Of a DNA stretch of 64,000 bases, positions 41,534 through 50,104 are shown piece by piece; position 1 is the first letter of the stretch; each line of letters opens with the position of its first letter. The stretch is from the NCBI RefSeq assembly GCF_027214005.1, contig NZ_JAPWGY010000001.1, positions 682,001-746,000 on the forward strand. The letters run 5' to 3'. The stretch comes from Kiloniella laminariae. Lineage in GTDB: Bacteria > Pseudomonadota > Alphaproteobacteria > Kiloniellales > Kiloniellaceae. The translations under genes and the position numbers were made by a program. Under the pieces are notes generated by a model. That model saw nothing but the letters and a program-made list of their open reading frames with translations, searched no databases and had not been told where the DNA came from.

Positions 41534-41924
41534 CGTCTTGGGAAAACCTCTTTGTCTTTACCTGGCAGAGAGCAGGCGGGGAATTTGCGCCGATCATAGA
41601 GGCTGGCCCGGCAAAGGTCAAAGAGCCTGAAATTCCGCGATACCAGACCAGGGGCGAGGCTTGTGTCAGGGGGCAAAGAACCTTTTATTTTCGGAAGAGA
41701 CGGGAAAGTATAACGGAACTCAAGTCATGGGTGAACGTTTCCGTCGGGATTAGGGCGTTGAGTGTTATAGCGAGATTTCAGGTTTTGTCGCTCTGGATAC
41801 TGCGTTCTTGCTCTCGCGCTATGATAGTATATTTTGTCATAGGTTTCTTCTTTAACTGTTCCCGTTGTTGTCTTGCCCGGGATTCCTGTTTCCTCAATTC
41901 GGTTTCAAAGGTCTGGTTCATTAC
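41534..41924. other. 391-bp divergent intergenic region
   Basis: No gene I can support; plus-strand open frames here have no family features or start signals. It should hold the promoters of the two divergent genes. Confidence 0.5.
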
Positions 41925-42842
41925 ATGAAACGTCTGTTTGCTCTTTCCTTTTTCTGCGCAATTTTATTTCTGAGATATCCGGCTTTTGCTGTTGATCAAA
42001 GACAGCTGCAGGAGCTTCTTGATAAAGGGGATTATGTGACATTTTCCAGACTGATCAGACCTTTTGCGGAACAAGGAGATGCCGATGCCCAGTTCAACAT
42101 GGGGGCGTTTTATGAACAGGGGCAGGGCGTCCCCCGGGATTACCTCGAGGCGGCGAGATGGTATCAGAAAGCCGCCGATCAGGGACAGGTATTTGCCCAG
42201 TACAATCTCGGGGTGCTTTACCTGAATGGGCTGGGGCTCCACGAAGATGCCGAGACGGCAATGCGGTGGTTTGACGCGGCAGCACAACAGGGAGACCCAA
42301 AAGCCCAGTTTATTCTGGGCGTTGGCTATAGTGGAGGCGAAGGTGTGCCGCAGAACAACACCACAGCTCGCCACTGGTTCCAGCTTGCGGCGGATCAGGG
42401 GAATGATTCAGCGCAGTCCTGGCTGGGCAGGTTCTATTATGAAGGGCGCGGAGGAGAGAAAAACTATGATGAGGCCCTGAAGTGGTTGCAACGTGCCGCT
42501 GACCAGGGCGTGGGCGAAGCCAAGTATCAACTGGGCAGGCTACACGAGGAAGGAAAGGCCGTGCCTCAGGACTACAAGGCTGCGTTGATCTGGTACAGCA
42601 TTGCCGCGCAGCAGAAAATTGTCGAGGCACAGTTCCGCCTGGGCGGAATGTATGAAAGCGGCAAGGGAACCCTGCAGGATTACTCTCGCGCCCTGATGTG
42701 GTATAATATCGCCGCCGCCAGCGGGCATTATCAGGCAGAGATCAGTCAAGGGATTATTGCGCGCAGGCTTTCCGCCACAGAGCAGGAACGCGCGGAACGG
42801 CTGGAAACAGACTGTCTTGCGAAAAAATATATCGGCTGCTGA
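41925..42842 (+). CDS. exported Sel1-repeat protein
   Basis: 305-residue Sel1 protein. The start at 41925 opens a signal peptide (RLFALSFFCAILFLRYPAFA). Six Sel1 repeats are marked by AQFNMGAFYEQGQGVPRD, AQYNLGVLYLNGLGLHED, and on to FRLGGMYESGKGTLQD, then an MWYNIAAASGHYQAE helix and a C-terminal KKYIGC. Similar order to the protein at 16322 (closing Cys included). Sel1 proteins are scaffolds for envelope signalling or virulence; the partner is unknown. Confidence 0.9.
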   Translation: MKRLFALSFFCAILFLRYPAFAVDQRQLQELLDKGDYVTFSRLIRPFAEQGDADAQFNMGAFYEQGQGVPRDYLEAARWYQKAADQGQVFAQYNLGVLYLNGLGLHEDAETAMRWFDAAAQQGDPKAQFILGVGYSGGEGVPQNNTTARHWFQLAADQGNDSAQSWLGRFYYEGRGGEKNYDEALKWLQRAADQGVGEAKYQLGRLHEEGKAVPQDYKAALIWYSIAAQQKIVEAQFRLGGMYESGKGTLQDYSRALMWYNIAAASGHYQAEISQGIIARRLSATEQERAERLETDCLAKKYIGC

Positions 42843-43034
42843 AACGCGAAAGTCGGAATGACAAGGCGAGTTTGCCCAACAGTCTGGGAAAAGCGGAAGG
42901 GGTCCCCCTGTTACCTTGAAACCCGCCTGTATTTTCCTCTATAATCCAAAAGCTAGTCGCTCCCACATTGAAGCAATACCGGGAGATCAATGTGCGTAGG
43001 CTGAGTGCAGGAAGGGAGCCGGCTCAATCACCGA

Positions 43035-43898
43035 CTAGTACTTGATAAAACCTGTTACTACCCAGACTTCATTCTTTCCCTGCCTTTTAAGGCTCAGAGT
43101 TACCAGTTCTGTGGAAGTTTCTATATCAGCTCGTCTGCCATTCTCCGGGCCATACAGTTTTGTCAACCTTCCTTCCGCGAGTATCTTGGGCAGACGTTCT
43201 TTTACGAATTTCAGACCATCTATGCCGTCTTCTGCAGTGCGTTTTTCAGCGATATGGCTTAGTCCCCAGCCTTTTTTGAAATTCCTTTCCGGGTTGCCGG
43301 GGGTGCCAAGATCGATGGTAATTTCGCCAAGGTCTTCCCTGAAGAGCCTGTTTTTTGATGAGGTTCCGGTTTTAATGACTTCACTGATCTCGCTGGCAAA
43401 CTCTTTCACACTTGAGGTGCTGCGACGATAGAGCGGTGTACGCGCACCCGACATGCCGAAAATGGCAGCGTTTCTTTGCGCCGTTCTGGGAAGAAGGGCA
43501 GAACCGGAAAGAAAACCACCGCCTGTCATATTTAACGCGGCATCAACCGTGTCCTGGCGGTTTATCTCTCCGCCGTCCAGTGCATGCTTGGGCAAGGCTA
43601 CAGTTTTTGCCAAATCATAAACAACCTGTGGCGCTGTCCAGTTGCCCCAGTCAATATTGCCGTCAGATCCTCTACGAGGGAGAGGAATGAACGCCGGGCG
43701 GCGAATACCGGGTTCCAGACCGAAAACCTCCTGGATTTTGTCTTCCATATTCCGAGGAGAAGCTTGGTTTGGTGAGGTTTGTGAGCGCTGCTTTTGCGGC
43801 CGGGCTTTAACGGCTGCTGGATATAGTTTGCTGTAATGTTCGGTGAACTGGCTTTGTTGTGCTGGTACGAAATGTTCCTGAAGATCCTGAATTCCCAA
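43035..43898 (-). CDS. phage virion-like protein with C-terminal nuclease-like domain (5' end doubtful)
   Basis: 287-residue minus-strand frame with only a TTG start and no good ribosome binding site, so the gene may be cut at its 5' end. Residues about 75-140 (GNWTAPQVVYDLAKTVALPK, then TVDAALNMTGGGFLSGSALL) resemble a linker seen in phage virion polyvalent proteins. The C-terminal 90 residues read KKGWGLSHIAEKRTAEDGID, FVKERLPKILAEGR and a closing WVVTGFIKY, the pattern of the barnase/EndoU/colicin-like (PBECR) nuclease group. It is probably a phage remnant or captured toxin domain. Confidence 0.7.
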   Translation of the reverse strand: MGIQDLQEHFVPAQQSQFTEHYSKLYPAAVKARPQKQRSQTSPNQASPRNMEDKIQEVFGLEPGIRRPAFIPLPRRGSDGNIDWGNWTAPQVVYDLAKTVALPKHALDGGEINRQDTVDAALNMTGGGFLSGSALLPRTAQRNAAIFGMSGARTPLYRRSTSSVKEFASEISEVIKTGTSSKNRLFREDLGEITIDLGTPGNPERNFKKGWGLSHIAEKRTAEDGIDGLKFVKERLPKILAEGRLTKLYGPENGRRADIETSTELVTLSLKRQGKNEVWVVTGFIKY

Positions 43899-44250
43899 GG
43901 AAAAAGAATCGCAGTTGAAGAGGGGAGGAACAATTCATCTGAAGAGGGATGTTGCGAAAGAGAAGAGAACGGTTCACCAACAGAAATGATACCTAGTTGT
44001 TTTACCCTCCCCCGCTTTTTCCTGCAGTGCACAGGGCCTGTTCCTCTGGCTCTGCTCTTGTGAGCCTGTTGGCGGTGGATTTTGATTGATCGCTTCCGGT
44101 TGCCCGGTTAATCCTGTTAGGCACAGTAAAAGCAGTGCGCTTTGTTTAACCGTCCGTGTATTCCTGACCCGTGTATTCCCTGATCCGGGTTTCCCACTTG
44201 ACGAACCCCGCGCTGCTTATTCACGACCCACTTATTTCGAGGCCCAGAAC
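43899..44250. other. 352-bp intergenic region
   Basis: No supported gene. It may contain lost 5' sequence of the phage-like gene; the reading frames are broken. It also holds the promoter of the gene at 44251. Confidence 0.45.
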
Positions 44251-45078
44251 ATGTCGCACAGCTCGTATTATTCGCCCCAGGGTGGCTTGCCGCCGCAGAC
44301 CCAGATCCTGACCGATCGCGCCATGTTTACCGAGGCCTATGCCGTGATCCCCAAGGGGACCATGAGCGATATCGTCACCAGCTTTCTGCCCCATTGGGAC
44401 AAGACGCGGCTCTGGGTGCTGTCGCGACCCCTGTCCGGCTTTGCCGAGACCTTTTGCCAGTACATCATGGAAGTCCAGCCCGGTGGCGGCAGCACAAAAC
44501 CCGAACCCAATGCGCAGGCGCAGGGGGTGATCTTTGTCGTCGAGGGCGGCCTGTCCCTGACGATCGAGGGCAAAAGCCATGAACTGGCCGAGGGCGGCTA
44601 TGCCTATCTGCCCGCGGGCTGCACCTGGTCGCTGGTCAACAACACCAAGGCCCTGGTGAAATTCCACTGGGTTCGCAAGGCCTATGAAGCGGTCGAGGGG
44701 CTGGACAAGCCCGTCGCCTTTGTCACCAACGAAAAGGACATCGCCCCCACCGCCATGCCCGGCACGGACGGCAAGTGGGCGACCACGCGCTTTGTCGCGC
44801 CCGAAGACCTGCGCCACGACATGCATGTCAACATCGTCACCTTCCAGCCCGGCGGCGTGATCCCCTTTGCCGAAACCCATGTGATGGAACACGGGCTTTA
44901 TGTGCTGGAAGGCAAGGCGGTCTATCGCCTCAACCAGGACTGGGTCGAGGTCGAGGCCGGTGATTACATGTGGCTACGCGCCTTCTGTCCGCAAGCCTGC
45001 TACGCCGGGGGCCCCGGCCCCTTCCGCTACCTGCTGTACAAAGACGTCAACCGCCATATGAAACTGGGCGGTCTGTAA
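44251..45078 (+). CDS. allE: (S)-ureidoglycine aminohydrolase (bicupin)
   Basis: 275-residue double-cupin enzyme of purine catabolism that turns (S)-ureidoglycine into (S)-ureidoglycolate and ammonia, using Mn2+. Start at 44251 because the family N-terminus (YYSPQGGLPPQTQILTDRAM) follows at once. Cupin 1 spans about 70-150 (VEGGLSLTIEGKSHELAEGG), cupin 2 about 190-270 with the metal ligands in GGVIPFAETHVMEHGLYVLE and GDYMWLRAFCPQACYAGG. Length fits AllE/YlbA. No allantoate amidohydrolase or other ureide gene is near, so it is isolated from its pathway here. Confidence 0.93.
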   Translation: MSHSSYYSPQGGLPPQTQILTDRAMFTEAYAVIPKGTMSDIVTSFLPHWDKTRLWVLSRPLSGFAETFCQYIMEVQPGGGSTKPEPNAQAQGVIFVVEGGLSLTIEGKSHELAEGGYAYLPAGCTWSLVNNTKALVKFHWVRKAYEAVEGLDKPVAFVTNEKDIAPTAMPGTDGKWATTRFVAPEDLRHDMHVNIVTFQPGGVIPFAETHVMEHGLYVLEGKAVYRLNQDWVEVEAGDYMWLRAFCPQACYAGGPGPFRYLLYKDVNRHMKLGGL

Positions 45079-45127
45079 GGGGAGTGATCAAGGCAGATCC
45101 AAAACACAGACCTATGAGACGAAAGCG

Positions 45128-45478
45128 ATGATGCAACAGGCGGTTCCCCTTGGGAATTCTAAAGAACTCGGGAACTCTGAAGAACCTGAAAATTCCAGAG
45201 AATTGGGGAACTCCAAAGGATTTATCGTCACTTCGGTCGATAAGCTCTATCGCTCCCCGGCCTTCCAACAGGGTTATGAGGATTACCGCCGCGGGCTGCC
45301 GTTTACATACCCGCAAAAATGCAAAGGCCCCAATCCCGGTCTGAAAAGCGCTGAACAGGCCTATGAAACCGGACGGCAGTTTGCCGCCTGGCTCGGGCCG
45401 AATTTCTATCGCTCAAATCTGGTCTGCCTGAGATCCAAGTTTTCAGAAGCTGTCAGCTCCAAAAGCATCATTTTATAA
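45128..45478 (+). CDS. small RMF-like protein
   Basis: 116-residue protein. The first 31 residues are a degenerate repeat (GNSKELGNSEEPENSRELGN). The rest has a short domain reading SPAFQQGYEDYRRGLPFTYP and EQAYETGRQFAAWLGPNFYR; the QGY...G...P...WL layout is like ribosome modulation factor, which dimerises ribosomes on starvation, but the match is loose. No strong ribosome binding site. It follows the allE gene by 49 bp and may be its partner in transcription. Confidence 0.6.
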   Translation: MMQQAVPLGNSKELGNSEEPENSRELGNSKGFIVTSVDKLYRSPAFQQGYEDYRRGLPFTYPQKCKGPNPGLKSAEQAYETGRQFAAWLGPNFYRSNLVCLRSKFSEAVSSKSIIL

Positions 45479-45514
45479 ACCCGGTTCCGGGTATTTTTTG
45501 TCCCTTATATCCTG

Positions 45515-45581
45515 CTCTCAATGCGGGTGTTTTCTGATCGCTCTCTTTACTTTAATTATAAAACCGGAATAGAGTTCGGAC
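45515..45581 (+). promoter_or_regulatory. conserved Sel1 upstream region, copy 1
   Basis: About 60 bp (GCGGGTGTTTTCTGATCGCT, then a CTTTACTTTAATT stretch and GGAATAGAGTTCGGAC) precede the ATG and recur before the next two Sel1 genes with few changes. Conservation of the noncoding part suggests a shared promoter and leader. Confidence 0.85.
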
Positions 45582-46391
45582 ATGAAAAAATTCCTGATTA
45601 TCCCGCTGGTTCTGCTGTCGCTTGTTTCATCCCCGAGTTGGGGGGGTGATATTGACAAGGGCCTTGCGGCTTATGAACGTGGCGATTTCGCCACGGCCTT
45701 GCGTGAATGGACCCCTCTTGCCGAACAGGGGAATGCCGAAGCCCAGTCCCTTCTGGGCTGGATGTACGCTGAAGGAGACGGCGTTCCCGAGGACGATGCG
45801 GCTGCAGCGAAATGGTACAGGCTTGCCGCCGACCAAGGGTATGTCTATGCCCAGTTCTATCTGGGGGCTGTATATGAGGAAGGAAAGGGCGTTCCCGCTG
45901 ACCAGGAGGCCGCGGCGAAGTGGTACAGCCTTGCTGCCGAACAGGGATTTGCCGATGCACAGCTCAATCTGGGTGTTATGTACAGAGAAGGTCGTGGTGT
46001 TCCATTGGACAATGAATCTGCCGTGAAATGGTACAGGCTTGCCGCGGAACAGGGACTTGCCGCTGCCCAGCACAATCTGGGGGTGATGTATGACGAGGGC
46101 GAAAGCGTTCCCCTGGACGATAAGATCGCGGTTAAATGGTACAGCCTTGCTGCTGAACAAGGGCATACTGGAGCCCAAACCAATCTGGGTTTTATGTACG
46201 TCAGAGGAGAGGGTGTTCCACAGGACTACCTCTATGCCCATATGTGGTGGAATATCGCCGCAACATCAGGGGAAAGTGAGAGCGCATCAATAGCCAGAGA
46301 TACTCTTGAGCAGAGAATGACTTCGGAGCAGATTGCAGAAGCAAAGAGACTTGCTGGCGAATGTGTTGGCTGGAGCTTCATGAGCTGTTGA
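45582..46391 (+). CDS. exported Sel1-repeat protein, tandem copy 1
   Basis: 269-residue exported protein. Signal FLIIPLVLLSLVSSPSWGG, then AYERGDFATALREWTPLAEQ and five Sel1 repeats (marked AQSLLGWMYAEGDGVPED to AQTNLGFMYVRGEGVPQD), an MWWNIAATSGE helix and a C-terminal Cys (CVGWSFMSC). Two further tandem copies follow at 46531 and 47586 with the same signal, the same first repeat and nearly the same upstream region. Sel1 repeats bind partner proteins; the partner is unknown. Confidence 0.92.
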   Translation: MKKFLIIPLVLLSLVSSPSWGGDIDKGLAAYERGDFATALREWTPLAEQGNAEAQSLLGWMYAEGDGVPEDDAAAAKWYRLAADQGYVYAQFYLGAVYEEGKGVPADQEAAAKWYSLAAEQGFADAQLNLGVMYREGRGVPLDNESAVKWYRLAAEQGLAAAQHNLGVMYDEGESVPLDDKIAVKWYSLAAEQGHTGAQTNLGFMYVRGEGVPQDYLYAHMWWNIAATSGESESASIARDTLEQRMTSEQIAEAKRLAGECVGWSFMSC

Positions 46392-46462
46392 GGGGAAGTC
46401 CCCTAACCGTAGATCTCTCCCCGATCTATCGCTATTTATCCCGTTCAGCCATTAATTTTCCG

Positions 46463-46530
46463 CTCTCAATGCGGGTGTTTTTCTGATCGCCTTCTTTACT
46501 TTAATTGCAAAGCCGGAATAGAGTTCGGAC
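46463..46530 (+). promoter_or_regulatory. conserved Sel1 upstream region, copy 2
   Basis: Same noncoding leader as at 45515-45581, ending GGAATAGAGTTCGGAC before the ATG, with one or two single-base changes and one inserted T. Confidence 0.85.
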
Positions 46531-47445
46531 ATGAAAAAATTCCTGAGTATCCCGCTGGTTCTGCTGTCATTTTCTTCATCCCCGGGGTGGGGTGATGATT
46601 TCGGCAAGGGCCTTGCTGCTTATCAAAATGGCGACTTTGCCACAGCCTTGCGCGAATGGACCCCGCTTGCCGAACAGGGCGATGCAAAGTCCCAGTACAA
46701 TCTGGCTGTGCTGTACGACGAAGGACAAGGTGTTCCCGAGGACGATCAGGCAGCGGCGAAATGGTACAACCTGGCCGCGGAACAGGGGCATGCGAAGGCC
46801 CAGTTCAATCTGGCGGTATTGTACGACGAAGGAGAAGGTATTCCCGAGGACGATCAGGCCGCGATGAAGTGGTACAACCTTGCCGCCGAACAGGGATATG
46901 CCGCGGCCCAGTACAATCTGGGGGTGATATACGCTGAAGGAGATGGCGTTCCCCAGGACGATGCGGCTGCGGTGAAGTGGTACAGCCTTGCCGCGGAACA
47001 GGGGTTTGCCGATGCCCAGCACAATCTGGGGGTGATGTATGACGAAGGCGAGGGTGTTCCCCTGGACGATGAAGCCGCTGTGAGATGGTATCGCCTTGCC
47101 GCGGAACAGGGGTTTGCCACTGCCCAGCACAATCTGGGGGTGATGTATGACGAAGGCGAGGGCGTTCCCCTGGACGATGAAGCCGCTGTGAAATGGTATC
47201 GCCTTGCCGCGGAACAGGGGTATACCCCTTCCCAGGCCAATCTGGGCTTTATGTACCTCAATGGCGAAGGCGTCACACAAGACGATGTATTTACTCATAT
47301 GTGGTGGAACATCGCCGGATCAGCCGGGGACAGTGATGCGGTCAAGGACAGAGGTATTCTTGAGAGAAGAATGACCGCTGCTCAGATTGCCGAGGCAGAG
47401 AAACTGGCCCGCGAATGTATTGCCCGGGACCTCAAGGGCTGTTGA
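46531..47445 (+). CDS. exported Sel1-repeat protein, tandem copy 2
   Basis: 304-residue copy with the signal FLSIPLVLLSFSSSPGWGDD and six Sel1 repeats (AQYNLAVLYDEGQGVPED type). Repeats 4 and 5 (46990-47097 and 47098-47205) differ by only four bases in 108, so the gene has recently gained one repeat. The C-terminus EAEKLARECIARDLKGC is shared with copy 3 and with the remnant at 49469. Role as for copy 1. Confidence 0.92.
   Translation: MKKFLSIPLVLLSFSSSPGWGDDFGKGLAAYQNGDFATALREWTPLAEQGDAKSQYNLAVLYDEGQGVPEDDQAAAKWYNLAAEQGHAKAQFNLAVLYDEGEGIPEDDQAAMKWYNLAAEQGYAAAQYNLGVIYAEGDGVPQDDAAAVKWYSLAAEQGFADAQHNLGVMYDEGEGVPLDDEAAVRWYRLAAEQGFATAQHNLGVMYDEGEGVPLDDEAAVKWYRLAAEQGYTPSQANLGFMYLNGEGVTQDDVFTHMWWNIAGSAGDSDAVKDRGILERRMTAAQIAEAEKLARECIARDLKGC
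46990..47205 (+). repeat. recent 108-bp tandem duplication within Sel1 gene
   Basis: Units 46990-47097 and 47098-47205 are 104/108 identical. Each codes one 36-residue Sel1 repeat, so the reading frame is kept. Confidence 0.93.
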
Positions 47446-47525
47446 GGGGCGGGTCTCTTCTCGCCTCCAACTTCGGCAAATGTATCTTTGCTCATCCAGC
47501 TCAGATATAAATTGTTCACCATCAC

Positions 47526-47585
47526 TGCGGGTGTTTTCTGATCGCTCTCTTTACTTTAATTGCAAAGCCGGAATAGAGTTCGGAC
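47526..47585 (+). promoter_or_regulatory. conserved Sel1 upstream region, copy 3
   Basis: Third occurrence of the leader, beginning TGCGGGTGTTTTCTGATCGC and ending GGAATAGAGTTCGGAC before the ATG at 47586. Confidence 0.85.
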
Positions 47586-48395
47586 ATGAAAAAATTCCTG
47601 ATTATCCCGCTGATTCTGCTGTCGTTTTTTTCTTTCCCGGCTTGGGCGAATAATTTCAGCACGGGCCTTGCTGCTTATGAACGTGGCGATTTCGCCACGG
47701 CTTTACGTGTATGGACCCCGCTTGCTGAGCAGGGCGATGAAAAGGCCCAGTACGGTCTGGGCCAGATATACATCAAAACATATGCTGTTGCAGAGGACGG
47801 TGAGGCCGCAGCTAAATGGTTCAAGCTTGCTGCCGAACAAGGGCATGGTTCTGCTCAGTACAATTTAGGTGTGATGTACTCCGCTGGAAAAGGCGTCGCA
47901 CAAGACCATAAGGCCGCGTTTAAATGGTACAGTCCTGCTGCCGAACAGGGGCATACTGGGGCCCAGTACAATCTGGGTGCGATGTATTACGAAGGAAACG
48001 GCGTTCCAGAGGACCACAAGATCGCAGTGAAATGGTTCAGGTTTGCAGCTGAACAGGGGCATGTCTCTGCGCAGTACAATCTGGGTGTGATGTACACCAA
48101 AGGACAGGGTGTTTCAGTGGACGATAAGGCTGCGTTTAAATGGTACAGCCTTGCCGCGGAACAGGGGCATACTGGGGCGCAAACCAATCTGGGTTTTATG
48201 CACGTCACAGGAGAGGGGGTCCCTCAGGATAACCTCTATGCTCATATGTGGTGGAATATCGCCGCATCGTCAGGGAAAAATGAGAAGGCAGCACAAAGCA
48301 GAGAAGTCCTTGAGCAAGAAATGACCGCTGCTGAAATTGCCGAGGCCGAGAAACTGGCCCGTGAATGTATCGCCCGGGGTCTCAAGGGCTGTTGA
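47586..48395 (+). CDS. exported Sel1-repeat protein, tandem copy 3
   Basis: 269-residue copy with signal FLIIPLILLSFFSFPAWAN and five Sel1 repeats; a typical one reads AQYNLGVMYSAGKGVAQD. The repeat bodies differ from copies 1 and 2 more than the signal and leader do, which fits gene conversion or selection at the ends and divergence in the binding surface. C-terminus EAEKLARECIARGLKGC. Confidence 0.92.
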   Translation: MKKFLIIPLILLSFFSFPAWANNFSTGLAAYERGDFATALRVWTPLAEQGDEKAQYGLGQIYIKTYAVAEDGEAAAKWFKLAAEQGHGSAQYNLGVMYSAGKGVAQDHKAAFKWYSPAAEQGHTGAQYNLGAMYYEGNGVPEDHKIAVKWFRFAAEQGHVSAQYNLGVMYTKGQGVSVDDKAAFKWYSLAAEQGHTGAQTNLGFMHVTGEGVPQDNLYAHMWWNIAASSGKNEKAAQSREVLEQEMTAAEIAEAEKLARECIARGLKGC

Positions 48396-48782
48396 GGGGC
48401 GGGGCTCTCAAAGCGTACTCCTCCACCCGATCAATTACCCTTTATCCCTATCAGGCATCAATGTCCTGCTCTCGATGGTTTTTCTGGCGGCCCAGTACTG
48501 TAAAACGATCCGGAATCCGTTTGCGATTAGCCTGGCCGATAGCCAGATGTCTGATGCCGATAAGCTCCCGGTTCAAAAAGGCGTTGGTCAGCTTGTCCAT
48601 TGTTTCAGACCGGAACAGATTTTTTATCTGGGGAATTAATGGCTGGTCTAAGGGGGATTACTGGATTTTTTTGGGGGCTTTTGCCATACTGGCCCTTGCT
48701 CCTGTCCCACTGTTGTCAGAACAAGCGACTTTGTCTGGCTCGCCGATTTGGACTTCGCTCGCCAAACTGAAAAGGGAACGCA
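48396..48782. other. 387-bp intergenic region
   Basis: No gene I can support. It starts with the conserved TGAGGGGCGGG trailer of the Sel1 copies. Short frames on both strands around 48460-48640 lack start signals or family features. Confidence 0.5.
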
Positions 48783-49316
48783 ATGTTTAGCCTGGAACGC
48801 TTTGTCGAAGACTGTTGCACTGCTGTGCGAAGCGATAAAACACATAAAAGCGTCGCAGAGATATTTGACCGTGCCTTTCATGATCCCTCGGCGATAACGG
48901 CTGCCCTCGGGGAACCGGAAAAGGCCGGATTAACACCGATCTATTGTTCGTCGGATGTGACTATTCTTAATCTGGTGTGGAAGCCATCAATGATAATCCC
49001 GCCGCACAATCACAATATGTGGGCGATGATCGGTGTTTATGGCGGGCGCGAAGACAATATCTTTTGGCGACGCATCAAGGACGACCCTGATGGGCGGATC
49101 GAAGCCGCCGGGGCTGCGGCGCTGAGTACGGGGGACTATACGCCCCTGGGACATGATATTATCCATTCCGTCGCAAACCCCATTACAAAACTTACGGGCG
49201 CAATCCATGTCTATGGCGGCGATTTTTTCGAAGCCGAACGCAGTGAGTGGGACCCGGAGAATTTATCAGAACAGGATATTGATTTGGAAAAGCTGAAGGC
49301 GCTGTTTAACGATTGA
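48783..49316 (+). CDS. cysteine dioxygenase-like cupin protein
   Basis: 177-residue cupin. Residues about 70-85 read IIPPHNHNMWAMIGVYGGRE, holding the HxHxxW metal-binding strand, and GHDIIHSVANPITKLTGAIH near 130-150 supplies the third His. This fits the cysteine dioxygenase/DUF1637-like branch that binds Fe(II). Such enzymes oxidise thiols; the substrate here is not known. The gene sits between the Sel1 cluster and its 3' remnant, so it may have been inserted there. Confidence 0.85.
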   Translation: MFSLERFVEDCCTAVRSDKTHKSVAEIFDRAFHDPSAITAALGEPEKAGLTPIYCSSDVTILNLVWKPSMIIPPHNHNMWAMIGVYGGREDNIFWRRIKDDPDGRIEAAGAAALSTGDYTPLGHDIIHSVANPITKLTGAIHVYGGDFFEAERSEWDPENLSEQDIDLEKLKALFND

Positions 49317-49468
49317 AAAAATTATTCCGATCCCGCTGTGATCCCTCAGGCTTCAGGGAGTGACAAGCGGACTTGAAACCCGTTTTGTTTCCAGGATGTA
49401 TCTGGCGGTTATGAAGGGAGATGTGCCCAGAAACCAGCCAATAACCAGCCAATAATCAGAGAGAGGTC

Positions 49469-49528
49469 GCGGCAGAGAAACTGGCTCGCGTATGTATTTT
49501 CCCGGGACCTCAAGGGATGTTGAGGGCG
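49469..49528 (+). pseudogene. 3' remnant of a fourth Sel1 copy
   Basis: GCAGAGAAACTGGCTCGCGT, then ATGTATTTTCCCGGGACCTC and AAGGGATGTTGAGGGCG, matches the last 16 codons, stop and trailer of the Sel1 copies, with one inserted base and a few substitutions. It has no intact frame. Confidence 0.85.
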
Positions 49529-49535
49529 ACAGAGC

Positions 49536-49934
49536 TTATGCCGTCCATTCCCGGTTTTGCAGGACAACCCGATAGCCGTCGAGGTCTTCAAAGGTTTTGC
49601 CAACCACATCCCAATAGCCGTTGTAGGACGGCACCAGCCGAAAACCTGCGTCAAGCATCTGCTGGCAACAGCCCTCCCACAGCGCAGTGTCTGTGAAATA
49701 GAATACCAGCAAGTTGTCCTGGGTCGGGGCCTTGCCCGCCACCGTCCCGCGATGATGGGTGAATTCCAGATGATAATTGTGCTGTGCATGCCCGATGATC
49801 GAGCCATCAAAGCCGTTGTGCCCCTTGAATTCTCCCAGCAATTTAAACCCCAGTCCCGCCACGTACATTTGCGTGATCTCGGCCAGATTGTCGGTTGGAC
49901 GGGCGATCCTGAGCTTGCTGGTAACGGGGATCAT
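49536..49934 (-). CDS. VOC family (glyoxalase-like) protein
   Basis: 132-residue single vicinal-oxygen-chelate domain pair. Motifs are RIARPTDNLAEITQMYVAGL at the start, GHAQHNYHLEFTHHRGTVAG in the middle and WDVVGKTFEDLDGYRVVLQN near the end, with the LDGYRVVL strand typical of the family. Metal ligands are plausibly His56 region and the Asp/Glu near the C-terminus. VOC proteins include lyases, dioxygenases and resistance proteins; the role is not defined. It is convergent with the Sel1 remnant. Confidence 0.88.
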   Translation of the reverse strand: MIPVTSKLRIARPTDNLAEITQMYVAGLGFKLLGEFKGHNGFDGSIIGHAQHNYHLEFTHHRGTVAGKAPTQDNLLVFYFTDTALWEGCCQQMLDAGFRLVPSYNGYWDVVGKTFEDLDGYRVVLQNREWTA

Positions 49935-50104
49935 GGGGCTTCCTTTATCAAAAATCTGGGTCTAGCAAAAATCTGGGGCTAGCAAAAATCGGGTTGTCAA
50001 AGAGTTCTGTCCGGGGGGACTTTTGGGATGATTTTCGGGGAAAATCCGTTGTAGAGGTACAGGCCAACTGACCTGTATATAGCCTGCCGTAATTGTCTCC
50101 CCCC

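Noticed and set aside
48460-48600. Minus-strand frame of about 46 codons (starts MDKLTNAFLNRELIGIRHLA)
   Set aside because: Too short, no signal or family, and competes with plus-strand frames of equal quality; could be a decayed gene fragment but not provable here.
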